From NCBI GenBank assembly GCA_016204905.1, contig JACQJU010000114.1, positions 1 through 19,888 on the forward strand: a stretch of DNA of 19,888 nt. Direction: 5' to 3'. The position numbers and the translations under genes are program-made. Each line of letters opens with the position of its first letter. Position 1 is the stretch's first letter. This DNA comes from Candidatus Gottesmanbacteria bacterium. Its GTDB lineage: Bacteria > Patescibacteriota > Microgenomatia > 2-02-FULL-39-11. Under the pieces are notes generated by a model. The model was not told where the DNA came from, ran no database searches, and saw nothing but the letters and a program-made list of their open reading frames with translations. Shown one piece after another: positions 8,874 through 15,235 of the stretch.

Positions 8874-9506
8874 CTAAAGATATTTCTTCGCTAGTTTTAT
8901 GCTCAGATCAGTAAAAAATTTCTCTACATCGCTCCAGTTGGTTAGTTTGAGCATTTTAGGCATTTCAGTAATATGGGCATCAGTAAAATAGGAGAGACTA
9001 GTAATGATACTATAAATATTATTGGAAAGGGCTTGATACTTTTTATCGTAAAATTTAAGACAGTCCTCCATAGAGGCTACCTGCTTTAATATAAAATAAA
9101 GATCAACGAAATCTTTTTTGGTGCCTCTATCCATAATGGCTGCTAGTTTCATAGCAGCTATATCACGAGGGTCTGCAAGAAGAATATCCGAAAAATGGTT
9201 GGTAGGAAATAATAGAGGATATACATATCGAAAAAGGCTAAAGCGTGTTTTTTCAAAACTGCCCAATAATGTATCTTTTATTATCGTATCGGCCTCAAAT
9301 TTTCCAATTTTTGCAAGATCTAAAGCAATTTTTTCAGAATTAAAACTTTTGGGGGTGAAAAAATCAAAATCTACAGAAATGCGGTGACCAAAATGTAGTG
9401 CTAAGGCAGAGCCGCGAGCTAGATATGTATCTGGTGGTAAGCAAGTGTTTTGACCTAATAGGACCAATGCATGCTGCGCCTCTTTAGGTAAGGTGTCTGT
9501 AAACAT
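8874..9506 (-). CDS. AbiEii-type nucleotidyltransferase, toxin-like (210 aa)
   Basis: Belongs to the AbiEii/AbiGii (DUF1814-like) minimal nucleotidyltransferases, whose studied members act as toxins by modifying tRNA ends or other targets with nucleotides. Motif I/II reads ARGSALALHFGHRISVDFDF (residues 30-49), with metal-ligand candidates D46 and D48. The later ADPRDIAAMKLAAIMDRG and KKDFVDLYFIL are typical of the family. The usual motif is GG[ST]AL; here the first Gly is Arg31, which may weaken nucleotide binding. The start overlaps the upstream small gene by 52 nt and has AAGGA about 9 nt before it. It is the last gene of a four-gene minus-strand operon. Family assignment is firm; activity and target are not known. 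Confidence 0.85.
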   Translation of the reverse strand: MFTDTLPKEAQHALVLLGQNTCLPPDTYLARGSALALHFGHRISVDFDFFTPKSFNSEKIALDLAKIGKFEADTIIKDTLLGSFEKTRFSLFRYVYPLLFPTNHFSDILLADPRDIAAMKLAAIMDRGTKKDFVDLYFILKQVASMEDCLKFYDKKYQALSNNIYSIITSLSYFTDAHITEMPKMLKLTNWSDVEKFFTDLSIKLAKKYL

Positions 9507-9763
9507 AATATTTTATCCTTTGGAATACCAAGAAATAGGCCCCAGAAATTGGCTATTTTAGGACTAAAGCCTCGGAGTGAGGTAAGGGCTTTTTTGATAA
9601 GGTTGTTGGGATATTGATCTCTAATCCAACGAATAGCAGCATCATCACCTTTATCTAGGAGTCTATTTATGATAAATAGTGAATTTTTGGAGGTATCAAG
9701 AGTTGTGACATCGATGTCCCAAAAATATTTGTAAAATTGCTCGGGAAGTTGTTTTTTTGGCAT
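9455..9763 (-). CDS. DUF6922-like small protein, probable antitoxin partner (102 aa)
   Basis: I take the third methionine, ATG at 9763-9761, giving MPKKQLPEQFYKYFWDIDVT; upstream starts in frame (TTG 9814, ATG 9805, ATG 9772) would only add a non-conserved tail. A TATACT box lies 9 nt upstream of this ATG, so an internal promoter is possible. The layout (FWDID..., an Arg/Asp-rich helix 'IRDQYP', then 'LRGFSPKIANFWGLFLGIPK') matches by memory the small DUF6922-type proteins that commonly precede AbiEii nucleotidyltransferases and are thought to be antitoxins or regulators. It overlaps the downstream nucleotidyltransferase by 52 nt, so the two are surely co-expressed. The antitoxin role is inferred from position. 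Confidence 0.75.
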   Translation of the reverse strand: MPKKQLPEQFYKYFWDIDVTTLDTSKNSLFIINRLLDKGDDAAIRWIRDQYPNNLIKKALTSLRGFSPKIANFWGLFLGIPKDKILCLQTPYLKRRSMHWSY

Positions 9764-9818
9764 GATAGTCATAGTATACTTCAAATCATTGATAGATTCC
9801 ATCATGTGAAACAAGATA

Positions 9819-10487
9819 TTACTTAAGCAATTTTTTGCCCATTCTTTTGGCTTCTTTTTGGAAATAATCGATCATATCTTCAAAAGAGAATGGGATGAGC
9901 ATTTTGGGATAAATGCGGGGAAGGTCAGCTGCGCGGAGCAATTGACTACTGAGATAAAATCTATCCACTTTGGCACCAAATTTATCTTCAGTTCTACTAA
10001 TTAATTGTTCTATAGAAAATTCATCCCGATTTAAAATATGATACAAATCAATAAAATCGCGCGTTTTGAATCGACCGATGATGGTATAGAGTTTATTAAT
10101 AGCTATATCGTAGAAACTATCAATAGATAAATCGCCAAAAGAGGTGGTACTTTTTTCTACTTGGGGGAATTCATACTCGTTGAAATCCACTTTGAGGGTT
10201 TCTCCATGGTCAAAAGATACTTTGTAGGTATAAAGACCCATGATGTGATCTTTTTTTATGTCTTTTATATTTAATTTGTCTGTGATTTTATCCAAAAAAT
10301 TGTCGATATAGCGGTCGTTAACTTGGCTATAAGAAAAAAGATCAATATCTTCTGAAAGTCTATGTTTGAGATAGAACTCCGAAAGAGCCGTACCTCCGGT
10401 AAGATAAAACCAACGGGTTATTTCGTTTTCCTTGGAGGCCAATTCCAGAAAGTGATATTGGGTGGGAGTGAGTATAGTTTGTCCCAT
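9819..10487 (-). CDS. AbiEii-type nucleotidyltransferase, toxin-like (222 aa)
   Basis: A second AbiEii/AbiGii family nucleotidyltransferase, clearly diverged from the one downstream. The core motif is complete: LTGGTALSEFYLKHRLSEDI (29-48) with GG at 31-32, D47 and D49 as metal ligands, and a third carboxylate in KVDFNEYEF (D101). The conserved FKTRDFIDLYHIL helix follows. Its start, MGQTILTPTQYHFLELASK, matches the usual family N-terminus (L-T-P-x-Q-x-x-F-L), so the 70-nt overlap with the upstream 87-residue gene looks real. All catalytic positions are present, so it is more likely to be active than its neighbour. The toxin role is taken from characterised family members. Confidence 0.88.
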   Translation of the reverse strand: MGQTILTPTQYHFLELASKENEITRWFYLTGGTALSEFYLKHRLSEDIDLFSYSQVNDRYIDNFLDKITDKLNIKDIKKDHIMGLYTYKVSFDHGETLKVDFNEYEFPQVEKSTTSFGDLSIDSFYDIAINKLYTIIGRFKTRDFIDLYHILNRDEFSIEQLISRTEDKFGAKVDRFYLSSQLLRAADLPRIYPKMLIPFSFEDMIDYFQKEAKRMGKKLLK

Positions 10488-10681
10488 AATATAAACTCGA
10501 CCAGACGGGCTTTGTAAGGATCTATATTTTCTTTTATCTTCGGCCAGGCTGCTTTGAGCTCTTCCACATCTAATTCACCTTTTTCAAAACCATAGTTGAT
10601 AAGCTGTTCTAGTCTCCATAACCGATAGCCTTCGGGATCTTCCTTTTTAGACCTTTCCTCATCGACATTCCAGTTAAACAT
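10418..10681 (-). CDS. small partner protein of AbiEii nucleotidyltransferase (87 aa)
   Basis: A small charged, Trp-rich protein, MFNWNVDEERSKKEDPEGYR at the N-terminus, then LWRLEQLINYGFEKGELDVE and 'IDPYKARLVEFILW'. By memory this matches short proteins that precede AbiEii nucleotidyltransferases in many CPR genomes. It is the first gene of the four-gene operon and overlaps the nucleotidyltransferase by 70 nt. It is unlike the DUF6922-type partner of the second nucleotidyltransferase, so the operon seems to join two distinct modules. Antitoxin or autoregulator is the likely role, from position only. The C-terminal tail (WNWPPRKTK) lies in the overlap and may be less conserved. Confidence 0.75.
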   Translation of the reverse strand: MFNWNVDEERSKKEDPEGYRLWRLEQLINYGFEKGELDVEELKAAWPKIKENIDPYKARLVEFILWDKLYSLPPNITFWNWPPRKTK

Positions 10682-10719
10682 TGCTCATTGATTTTAACAT
10701 AATGGGCGCTTTTTGGAAA
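10682..10719 (-). promoter_or_regulatory. promoter of the AbiE-like operon
   Basis: On the minus strand TTTCCA (10719-10714), a 17-nt spacer and TAAAAT (10696-10691) preceded by TGT (extended -10) lie 9 nt before the ATG. It is back to back with the promoter of the 453-residue gene. Confidence 0.5.
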
Positions 10720-10736
10720 GGAACTTGAGTTTCCTC

Positions 10737-10766
10737 TTGACAACGCCAATAATTTATTGCAACAAT
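10737..10766 (+). promoter_or_regulatory. promoter of the 453-aa gene
   Basis: A perfect TTGACA (10737-10742), an 18-nt spacer and a weak AACAAT (10761-10766). The mRNA leader would be about 10 nt. A GGAG at 10767-10770 is too far (13 nt) from the ATG to be a good Shine-Dalgarno. Confidence 0.4.
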
Positions 10767-10783
10767 GGAGATACTAACAAACT

Positions 10784-12145
10784 ATGTCAGACGTAACAGC
10801 ACAAGAACAACCCAAGGGTGGTGCCCCAGCCAAGGATCAAAATGCTGATCAGCAAGCTAAGGTCAATCAAGAACTACAGAGAAGAGAAGCCGAAAGGAAA
10901 GCGATTGATGCTCAACAAGCAGCGGTGAGTCAGACTATCCGACCCCCAGATGTCTTACCCCCCCTAGAAGTAAGTCGTATACCTCTGACAAAACTTGGAG
11001 AGGGAATGTTGGATATGCAATCCCGACACCTGTTGACACAAGCTCAGGAGCGGATGATGGGTAGTGCTAAGGAACTACGAGAAGGATCGTGGGCGCGAAA
11101 AGCATTTTTACGGATTCCCCTACTCGGTGCATTGGTGCCAGATGTAGGTAATGTAGCTAGTGTCGTGGGTAGACTGGTTGCTCCAGCAACATTAACTATG
11201 AAAAGTGCAGTAGATCTGACAGGGGCGACTTTGCCAGCTGCTGGGATAGCAGCTGTAGTAGGTGGAGCGACACGTTTTGCGATAGATGGAGTGCGCCAGA
11301 CTATAGGGGGAGAAAAGGCGGTACATCTTTTTGGCCGGGAATTGGTAAATAGAGGTAGCGGTAATCGCAAGAATTTGGATAGTGATTGGACATTTAATAC
11401 GATATTTGCTAATAAAGGTGAGATCTCTCAACTATCAGGTTTGATACAGGATTTTGAGCAGGGTATGTCTGCTAAAGTACTCAAAGAAAGATTGGGTTAT
11501 GCGCAAGCAAAAAAGCTCGTCCAGATAGGTTTTGCCCAGAATGTGGATGCGCATACTCTGGATACGATAATACCCAAAGAAAAACAATCCAAATTGCATC
11601 TAGAAGAGATAGATCATCTGAAAAAAGTAGCGGTAGGTTATCAGGTGTCCAACAAAATGTTTGAAGAAGGCTTTGATGACAATGAAAAATATGATTTCCT
11701 CAAAGATTTACCGGGATATTTCCAAAAAAGAGAATGGGTAAATAAGGGCAAAGCGATGCTCAAAAGAAGCTTGGTAACAGGATTTAAGACAGGCTTGGTG
11801 GGTGCAGGATCGGTGATACTCAAAGGATTGCACACTGCGGGTCTTCTTAAAGATTGGGTGGGTAATTTGTATGGTCATGCTAGGGCTGGAGTAGAATCGA
11901 TAGGAAATATGGGTTTGGATTGGATAAAATCTGCAGCTCCGGGAGCAGCTAATGTGCTTACTGATTTGAGCAAAGGGGCTCAGGCTACAGTAACAGGTTT
12001 GAGTGAGGCAGCTTCTCAGTTTACGGCGGCTATTACTCCTCCACCCGCAGTATCGGATGTTAGCTTGGGTATAAATAGTCTTCCACCTTATATGAGAATT
12101 CCGGAACTGGCAAATGTTACTCCACCCTATATGAGAGTTAGATGA
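10784..12145 (+). CDS. large hypothetical protein with hydrophobic segments and PPYMR tail (453 aa)
   Basis: No family recognised. Residues 1-60 are Gln/Ala/Lys-rich and charged, probably disordered or coiled. A long Ala/Val/Gly-rich hydrophobic stretch runs about 111-167 (IPLLGALVPDVGNVASVV; LPAAGIAAVVGGATRFAI) and another lies at about 329-355 (SLVTGFKTGLVGAGSVIL). These could be amphipathic or weak membrane helices. The middle (about 200-325) is soluble and charged. The C-terminus carries the motif PPYMR twice, at 434-438 and 447-451, in a Pro-rich tail. There is no signal peptide. The 156-residue gene follows after 22 nt with its own Shine-Dalgarno, so the two form an operon like the 539/110 pair. 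A membrane-associated role is a guess from hydrophobicity. Confidence 0.82.
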   Translation: MSDVTAQEQPKGGAPAKDQNADQQAKVNQELQRREAERKAIDAQQAAVSQTIRPPDVLPPLEVSRIPLTKLGEGMLDMQSRHLLTQAQERMMGSAKELREGSWARKAFLRIPLLGALVPDVGNVASVVGRLVAPATLTMKSAVDLTGATLPAAGIAAVVGGATRFAIDGVRQTIGGEKAVHLFGRELVNRGSGNRKNLDSDWTFNTIFANKGEISQLSGLIQDFEQGMSAKVLKERLGYAQAKKLVQIGFAQNVDAHTLDTIIPKEKQSKLHLEEIDHLKKVAVGYQVSNKMFEEGFDDNEKYDFLKDLPGYFQKREWVNKGKAMLKRSLVTGFKTGLVGAGSVILKGLHTAGLLKDWVGNLYGHARAGVESIGNMGLDWIKSAAPGAANVLTDLSKGAQATVTGLSEAASQFTAAITPPPAVSDVSLGINSLPPYMRIPELANVTPPYMRVR

Positions 12146-12167
12146 TTGATTTGAAAGGACTAAAATT

Positions 12168-12638
12168 ATGGCAATAGTTGATTTGGCTAAATACGATTTA
12201 TTAGACTTACTAATAAGTTCTATCTATAGTGATGATAAAAAGGGTGAGTGGATGTATGACTATATGCAGGCATTTTCGGTCTATCTATCGGAGCAAGTTG
12301 GTGATAGGTTGACGGAAGCTGATAACGAAGAGATGAAGAAGTTGCTTATGGATCCAGAAGTATCGCCTGAGAAGATAGAGGATTTTTATAGAGCGAGAAT
12401 AAGCAATTATGATAGTTATCTGCTGGCGGCGACATTGGTTTTCAAGAAAACATATATAGTGAATTATTATAAGAATATGGCTTTGGCTACGAAGGTTCAA
12501 CAAGATCCAAGCGCTGTTCTTTGGGAAAAACTAGTCAAAGAAGCAGAAGCAGATAATTGGGATGAAGTAGCCAAACTTTGTGAACAAATGGATCGGGAGT
12601 ATATGACTCCCTCGGCTAAGGCACAGACAAATCTATAA
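12168..12638 (+). CDS. small acidic helical protein, partner of the 453-aa gene
   Basis: A 156-residue acidic, helical protein without signal peptide. AAAGGA lies 8 nt before the ATG, a normal Shine-Dalgarno for an internal operon gene. Residues about 48-75 (DRLTEADNEEMKKLLMDPEV, then SPEKIEDFYR) resemble the pattern seen in the 110-residue protein at 151-483 and, by eye, the DUF5663-type small proteins common in CPR genomes. It also has many Tyr residues (YDLL, YDYM, YYKNM). Function unknown; co-transcription with the 453-residue gene is the main clue. Confidence 0.75.
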   Translation: MAIVDLAKYDLLDLLISSIYSDDKKGEWMYDYMQAFSVYLSEQVGDRLTEADNEEMKKLLMDPEVSPEKIEDFYRARISNYDSYLLAATLVFKKTYIVNYYKNMALATKVQQDPSAVLWEKLVKEAEADNWDEVAKLCEQMDREYMTPSAKAQTNL

Positions 12639-12701
12639 ACCACTCCCCTACTCGTTTAGTATTGCTATAAAATTTTAAAATCCAGGCATCAAATAACAAG
12701 G

Positions 12702-12741
12702 TATTGAGTTGGACTAGTTGGTGTGGTAATCTTATTATATG
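12702..12741 (+). repeat. 40-bp promoter/start repeat, copy 1 (DUF433 pair)
   Basis: These 40 bp match 14739-14778 at 39 of 40 positions (the difference is 12736 T versus 14773 A) and end with the start codon of the antitoxin. The copy contains TTGAGT (12705-12710), a 17-nt spacer, TAATCT preceded by TGG (extended -10), 6 nt and ATG, so it reads as a leaderless promoter. Confidence 0.8.
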
Positions 12742-12972
12742 CGGAAGATAAAAGGTATCGAAATCAAAAAGGGAGTAGCATTTGGGAAGCCGGTAATTGC
12801 TGGTACTAGAATATCTGTAGAGTTTATACTTGATCTGTTAGCAAGTGGATGGAAAATTAATAAGATTTTGAAGCATTACCCTCATCTTAGAAAATCTGAT
12901 ATCCAAGCAGCTCTTACCTACTCTCGAGACTTAATAAAAGAGTGGAAAGGGTATCCCCTGACTAATAGATGA
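12739..12972 (+). CDS. DUF433 family antitoxin (77 aa)
   Basis: DUF433 proteins are small winged/helix-turn-helix-like antitoxins usually paired with a PIN-like DUF5615 toxin; they bind the toxin and probably the operon promoter. The signature is clear: KGVAFGKPVIAGTRISVEFI (about 10-29), then LASGWKINKILKHYPHLRKS and DIQAALTYS. The length is normal. The start fits the family and directly ends the 40-bp promoter repeat. The TGA stop overlaps the toxin start by 4 nt (ATGA), so the pair is translationally coupled. Family assignment is firm; autoregulation is inferred from family knowledge. Confidence 0.92.
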   Translation: MRKIKGIEIKKGVAFGKPVIAGTRISVEFILDLLASGWKINKILKHYPHLRKSDIQAALTYSRDLIKEWKGYPLTNR

Positions 12973-13325
12973 ATGTTATTCTCGATGAGAATGTGTCCAA
13001 TGAGATAAAAAGGATATTACGTTCTACAGACTTTGATGTTTTAGATCTTAAGGAAAAGTCCCTTCGCCAACTTCCAGATAAAGAAATTCTAGATTTAGCA
13101 ATAAAAGAAGATAGAATCATTATCACTCATGACAGAGATTATTTGGTTTTTATGCTAGATGTGGATTGTAAAGCGAAAATTATACTTATTTATTTGCATC
13201 CGCATACGGAAGAAAGAGTCATAGCAATTGGTAAATTTCTCACAACTTCTAATATATTCGAAAAACTTACAAAATCAGCAATTATTGACTTTCGAGGTGC
13301 TGAAATAAGTTATTCTCTAATCTGA
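12969..13325 (+). CDS. DUF5615 PIN-like toxin (118 aa)
   Basis: A PIN-like (Mut7-C/DUF5615) protein, a predicted metal-dependent RNase of the VapC-related fold. Visible motifs are the N-terminal MNVILDENVS with D6-E7-N8, the segment LPDKEILDLAIKEDRIIITH and HDRDY (D55, D57), all characteristic acidic positions. The length is normal. It overlaps the DUF433 antitoxin by ATGA. The RNA target is unknown. The pairing strongly supports a type II toxin-antitoxin system. Confidence 0.9.
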   Translation: MNVILDENVSNEIKRILRSTDFDVLDLKEKSLRQLPDKEILDLAIKEDRIIITHDRDYLVFMLDVDCKAKIILIYLHPHTEERVIAIGKFLTTSNIFEKLTKSAIIDFRGAEISYSLI

Positions 13326-13413
13326 TTTGCCAAGGAAGAAATAGTGAAGCAAATTTTATCCTTTTAATATCTTCCTACCCCTCTTAAACCGCAGAAATCA
13401 TAAAAAAAGTTCG

Positions 13414-13422
13414 TGTTACAAT
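13414..13422 (+). promoter_or_regulatory. extended -10 of the flippase gene
   Basis: TGTTACAAT: TG, one base, then TACAAT (5 of 6 matches to consensus), ending 6 nt before the GTG at 13429. No convincing -35 and no Shine-Dalgarno. Confidence 0.5.
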
Positions 13423-13428
13423 ATTTTG

Positions 13429-14754
13429 GTGAAGGCCTCATATAAAATTGCCTCGAATACAATTTATCAAATAATTGGAAAAATAGTCAATGCAGCTATC
13501 ACTTTCTTCATCACGCTCATTCTGGCGAGAAGTTTCGGGATAAGGCAATTTGGGCAATATATACAGATAACTAGTTATGTGGCGATATTTTATCTGTTGG
13601 TTGATTTTGGTTTTAATGCAATATTTTTACAAAAGATACAAAAACAGCCAACTAAAGAGAATTTTTATTTCCAAAATCTGTTGTCCCTCAGAGTCTTTTT
13701 TGCCCTTTTCTTGACATTGGTGGCTGTTCTTCTGGCAGTAATTTTACCCTACAATCCCCTATCGGGTCAGGGATTTTCTAACATTGTAAAAGTAGGAATA
13801 TTTATCGTGTCGATAACGATATTGATGCAGGCTGTGTTTGTAAGTTGTAACCTGATTTTTCAAAGAAATCTAAGATATGACAAGTCGGTTTGGGCGACAA
13901 TCGGAGGTAATGCAATATCTTTGGCGGTATTAGTGTTATTAATCAGGTTGGGTACTGCCCTACTTTGGACGATGTTTAGTTTGGTAATTGGTTATATAGT
14001 GACTGCCTTTTTGGCGCTCAGGGGTGTAGAAATTTTTAGGCGAATAAAATATGAGACCGAAATTGATTTTAGTCTGTGGAAAAGGATGATTGTGGAAACA
14101 TTGCCTCTAGGGATTATTTTCCTATTTAACCTGATATATTTTCGGGTGGATGCATTGATACTGAGTCTTTTTAGGACGACTGAAGAAGTGGGTATATATG
14201 GCTTGGCATATAAAATCTTTGAGACTCCCCTAGTCTTACCGATATTTTTGATGAATGCTGTATACCCGATTATGTTAAGTTCAAAGTTCAAAGTTTCCCG
14301 TCAAAGCGGGATCCACGATGTTGCAATTTCTCATTCTTCGAAAGCATCATCGGGACAAAGTTCAAATTTACGAATAGTAAGAAAATCTTTTTTTGTATTA
14401 TCTTTTTTATCTTTTATTTTTATTATTTTATTTTTCTTTTTATCTCCCCTACTTTCTTATATAAAACCAGAATTTGAACAATCTATTTTACCTCTGAGGA
14501 TTCTGAGTCTCTCTTTCCCTTTTTTCTTTCTTACTCCCGTATTTATGTGGTTTCTGATAGCTTGCGGTAAACAAAAGTTGTTAGCAATAGTATATGGGGC
14601 TTCACTGGCGCTAAATATTTTGTTAAACTTAGTATTTATACCCAAATATGGATATATAGCTTCGGCTGTAATTACGGGAATTGGGGAGGGAGTCCTGTTT
14701 ATAATATTGATACTGTCAACCTGGAACTATTACAAAGATATTGAGTTGGACTAG
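13429..14754 (+). CDS. Wzx/MATE-like polysaccharide flippase (441 aa)
   Basis: A multi-spanning membrane protein of the polysaccharide biosynthesis flippase superfamily (RfbX/Wzx type), which moves lipid-linked sugar units across the membrane. The N-terminus, KASYKIASNTIYQIIGKIVN followed by ILARSFGIRQFGQYIQITSY, is classic, as is FRVDALILSLFRTTEEVGIY in mid-protein; about 12-14 hydrophobic helices can be counted. The start is GTG 13429 or the preceding TTG 13426; I favour GTG because it lies 6 nt after an extended -10. Around codons 284-314 a hydrophilic, Ser-rich stretch looks like an in-frame insertion of a short repeat. The last codons lie within the 40-bp repeat that also serves as the hicB promoter. 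No glycosyltransferases are visible nearby. Confidence 0.88.
   Translation: MKASYKIASNTIYQIIGKIVNAAITFFITLILARSFGIRQFGQYIQITSYVAIFYLLVDFGFNAIFLQKIQKQPTKENFYFQNLLSLRVFFALFLTLVAVLLAVILPYNPLSGQGFSNIVKVGIFIVSITILMQAVFVSCNLIFQRNLRYDKSVWATIGGNAISLAVLVLLIRLGTALLWTMFSLVIGYIVTAFLALRGVEIFRRIKYETEIDFSLWKRMIVETLPLGIIFLFNLIYFRVDALILSLFRTTEEVGIYGLAYKIFETPLVLPIFLMNAVYPIMLSSKFKVSRQSGIHDVAISHSSKASSGQSSNLRIVRKSFFVLSFLSFIFIILFFFLSPLLSYIKPEFEQSILPLRILSLSFPFFFLTPVFMWFLIACGKQKLLAIVYGASLALNILLNLVFIPKYGYIASAVITGIGEGVLFIILILSTWNYYKDIELD
14283..14366 (+). repeat. MITE-like short insertion inside the flippase gene
   Basis: A hydrophilic in-frame segment between two membrane helices. AAGTTCAAA occurs at its left edge (AGTTCAAAGTTTCCCG) and again at its right edge (CGGGACAAAGTTCAAATT), with CCCG and CGGG arms facing each other. 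It contains a small palindrome, CCCGTCAAAGCGGG. The boundaries are approximate. Confidence 0.4.
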
Positions 14755-14778
14755 TTGGTGTGGTAATCTTATAATATG
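14739..14778 (+). repeat. 40-bp promoter/start repeat, copy 2 (HicBA pair)
   Basis: The second copy of the repeat at 12702-12741, 39 of 40 identical. Its first 16 bases encode the flippase C-terminus (DIELD and the TAG stop) and its last three are the hicB ATG. It holds TTGAGT, a 17-nt spacer, an extended -10 TAATCT, then TATAAT and ATG. Confidence 0.8.
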
Positions 14779-15018
14779 AGAATTCATCACTATACTGCGA
14801 TTTTTCAGAAGGAGCCAGAAGGCGGATACACTGTTGTTGTACCAGCGCTAGCGGGGTGCGTGACATATGGCGAGACTATAGAGAAGGCGCAAATTGCAGC
14901 AAGAGAAGCAATAGAGTCTTATATAGGCAGCCTAGTAAAAGATGGAGAAAAAATACCTCCCGATATAAATTTTGTTTCTACAATTGATATTCAGGCTATT
15001 TCTTCCTCTTATGCCTAA
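14776..15018 (+). CDS. hicB: HicB antitoxin (80 aa)
   Basis: HicB neutralises the HicA mRNA interferase by direct binding and often represses its own operon. The partial RNase H-like fold signature is clear: HHYTAIFQKEPEGGYTVVVP followed by ALAGCVTYGETIEKAQIAAR and EAIESYI. This short form lacks an evident C-terminal ribbon-helix-helix or HTH domain, so DNA binding may be weak. The start codon ends the 40-bp promoter repeat. The stop overlaps the hicA start (ATGCCTAA), giving coupled translation. The order is antitoxin first. Confidence 0.93.
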   Translation: MRIHHYTAIFQKEPEGGYTVVVPALAGCVTYGETIEKAQIAAREAIESYIGSLVKDGEKIPPDINFVSTIDIQAISSSYA

Positions 15019-15232
15019 ACTGCCAGTTTTAAAGCCTCGGGAAGTTGTAAAGAAATTGAAAAGATTGGACTTCATTGAGCATCATCAAGTTGGTAGTCAT
15101 CTCACGATGAAGAATGTGGAAACTAATCGTCGTGCTGTCGTCCCAATGCATCTTAAAGATATTAAGAAAGGTACGTTATCTGCAATACTTAGAGAAGCAA
15201 ATATTTCCAAGGAAGAGTTTCAAAATGCTTAA
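15011..15232 (+). CDS. hicA: HicA mRNA interferase toxin (73 aa)
   Basis: HicA is a small double-stranded-RNA-binding-like ribonuclease that cleaves mRNA. I chose ATG 15011 (MPKLPVLKPREVVKKLKRLD) because it fits the family N-terminus and overlaps the hicB stop by 8 nt; the frame stays open further upstream to 14972, but that part has no family match. The catalytic histidine is in VGSH (H30), followed by the expected basic strand and VPMHLKDIKKGTLSAILREA and NISKEEF. The length is normal. All key residues are present, so it should be active. Confidence 0.93.
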   Translation: MPKLPVLKPREVVKKLKRLDFIEHHQVGSHLTMKNVETNRRAVVPMHLKDIKKGTLSAILREANISKEEFQNA

Positions 15233-15235
15233 GCT

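Noticed and set aside
13326..13365. Terminator after the DUF5615 toxin (ATTTGC...GCAAAT followed by T-rich DNA)
   Set aside because: The stem is only 6 bp with an 18-nt loop, too weak to call.
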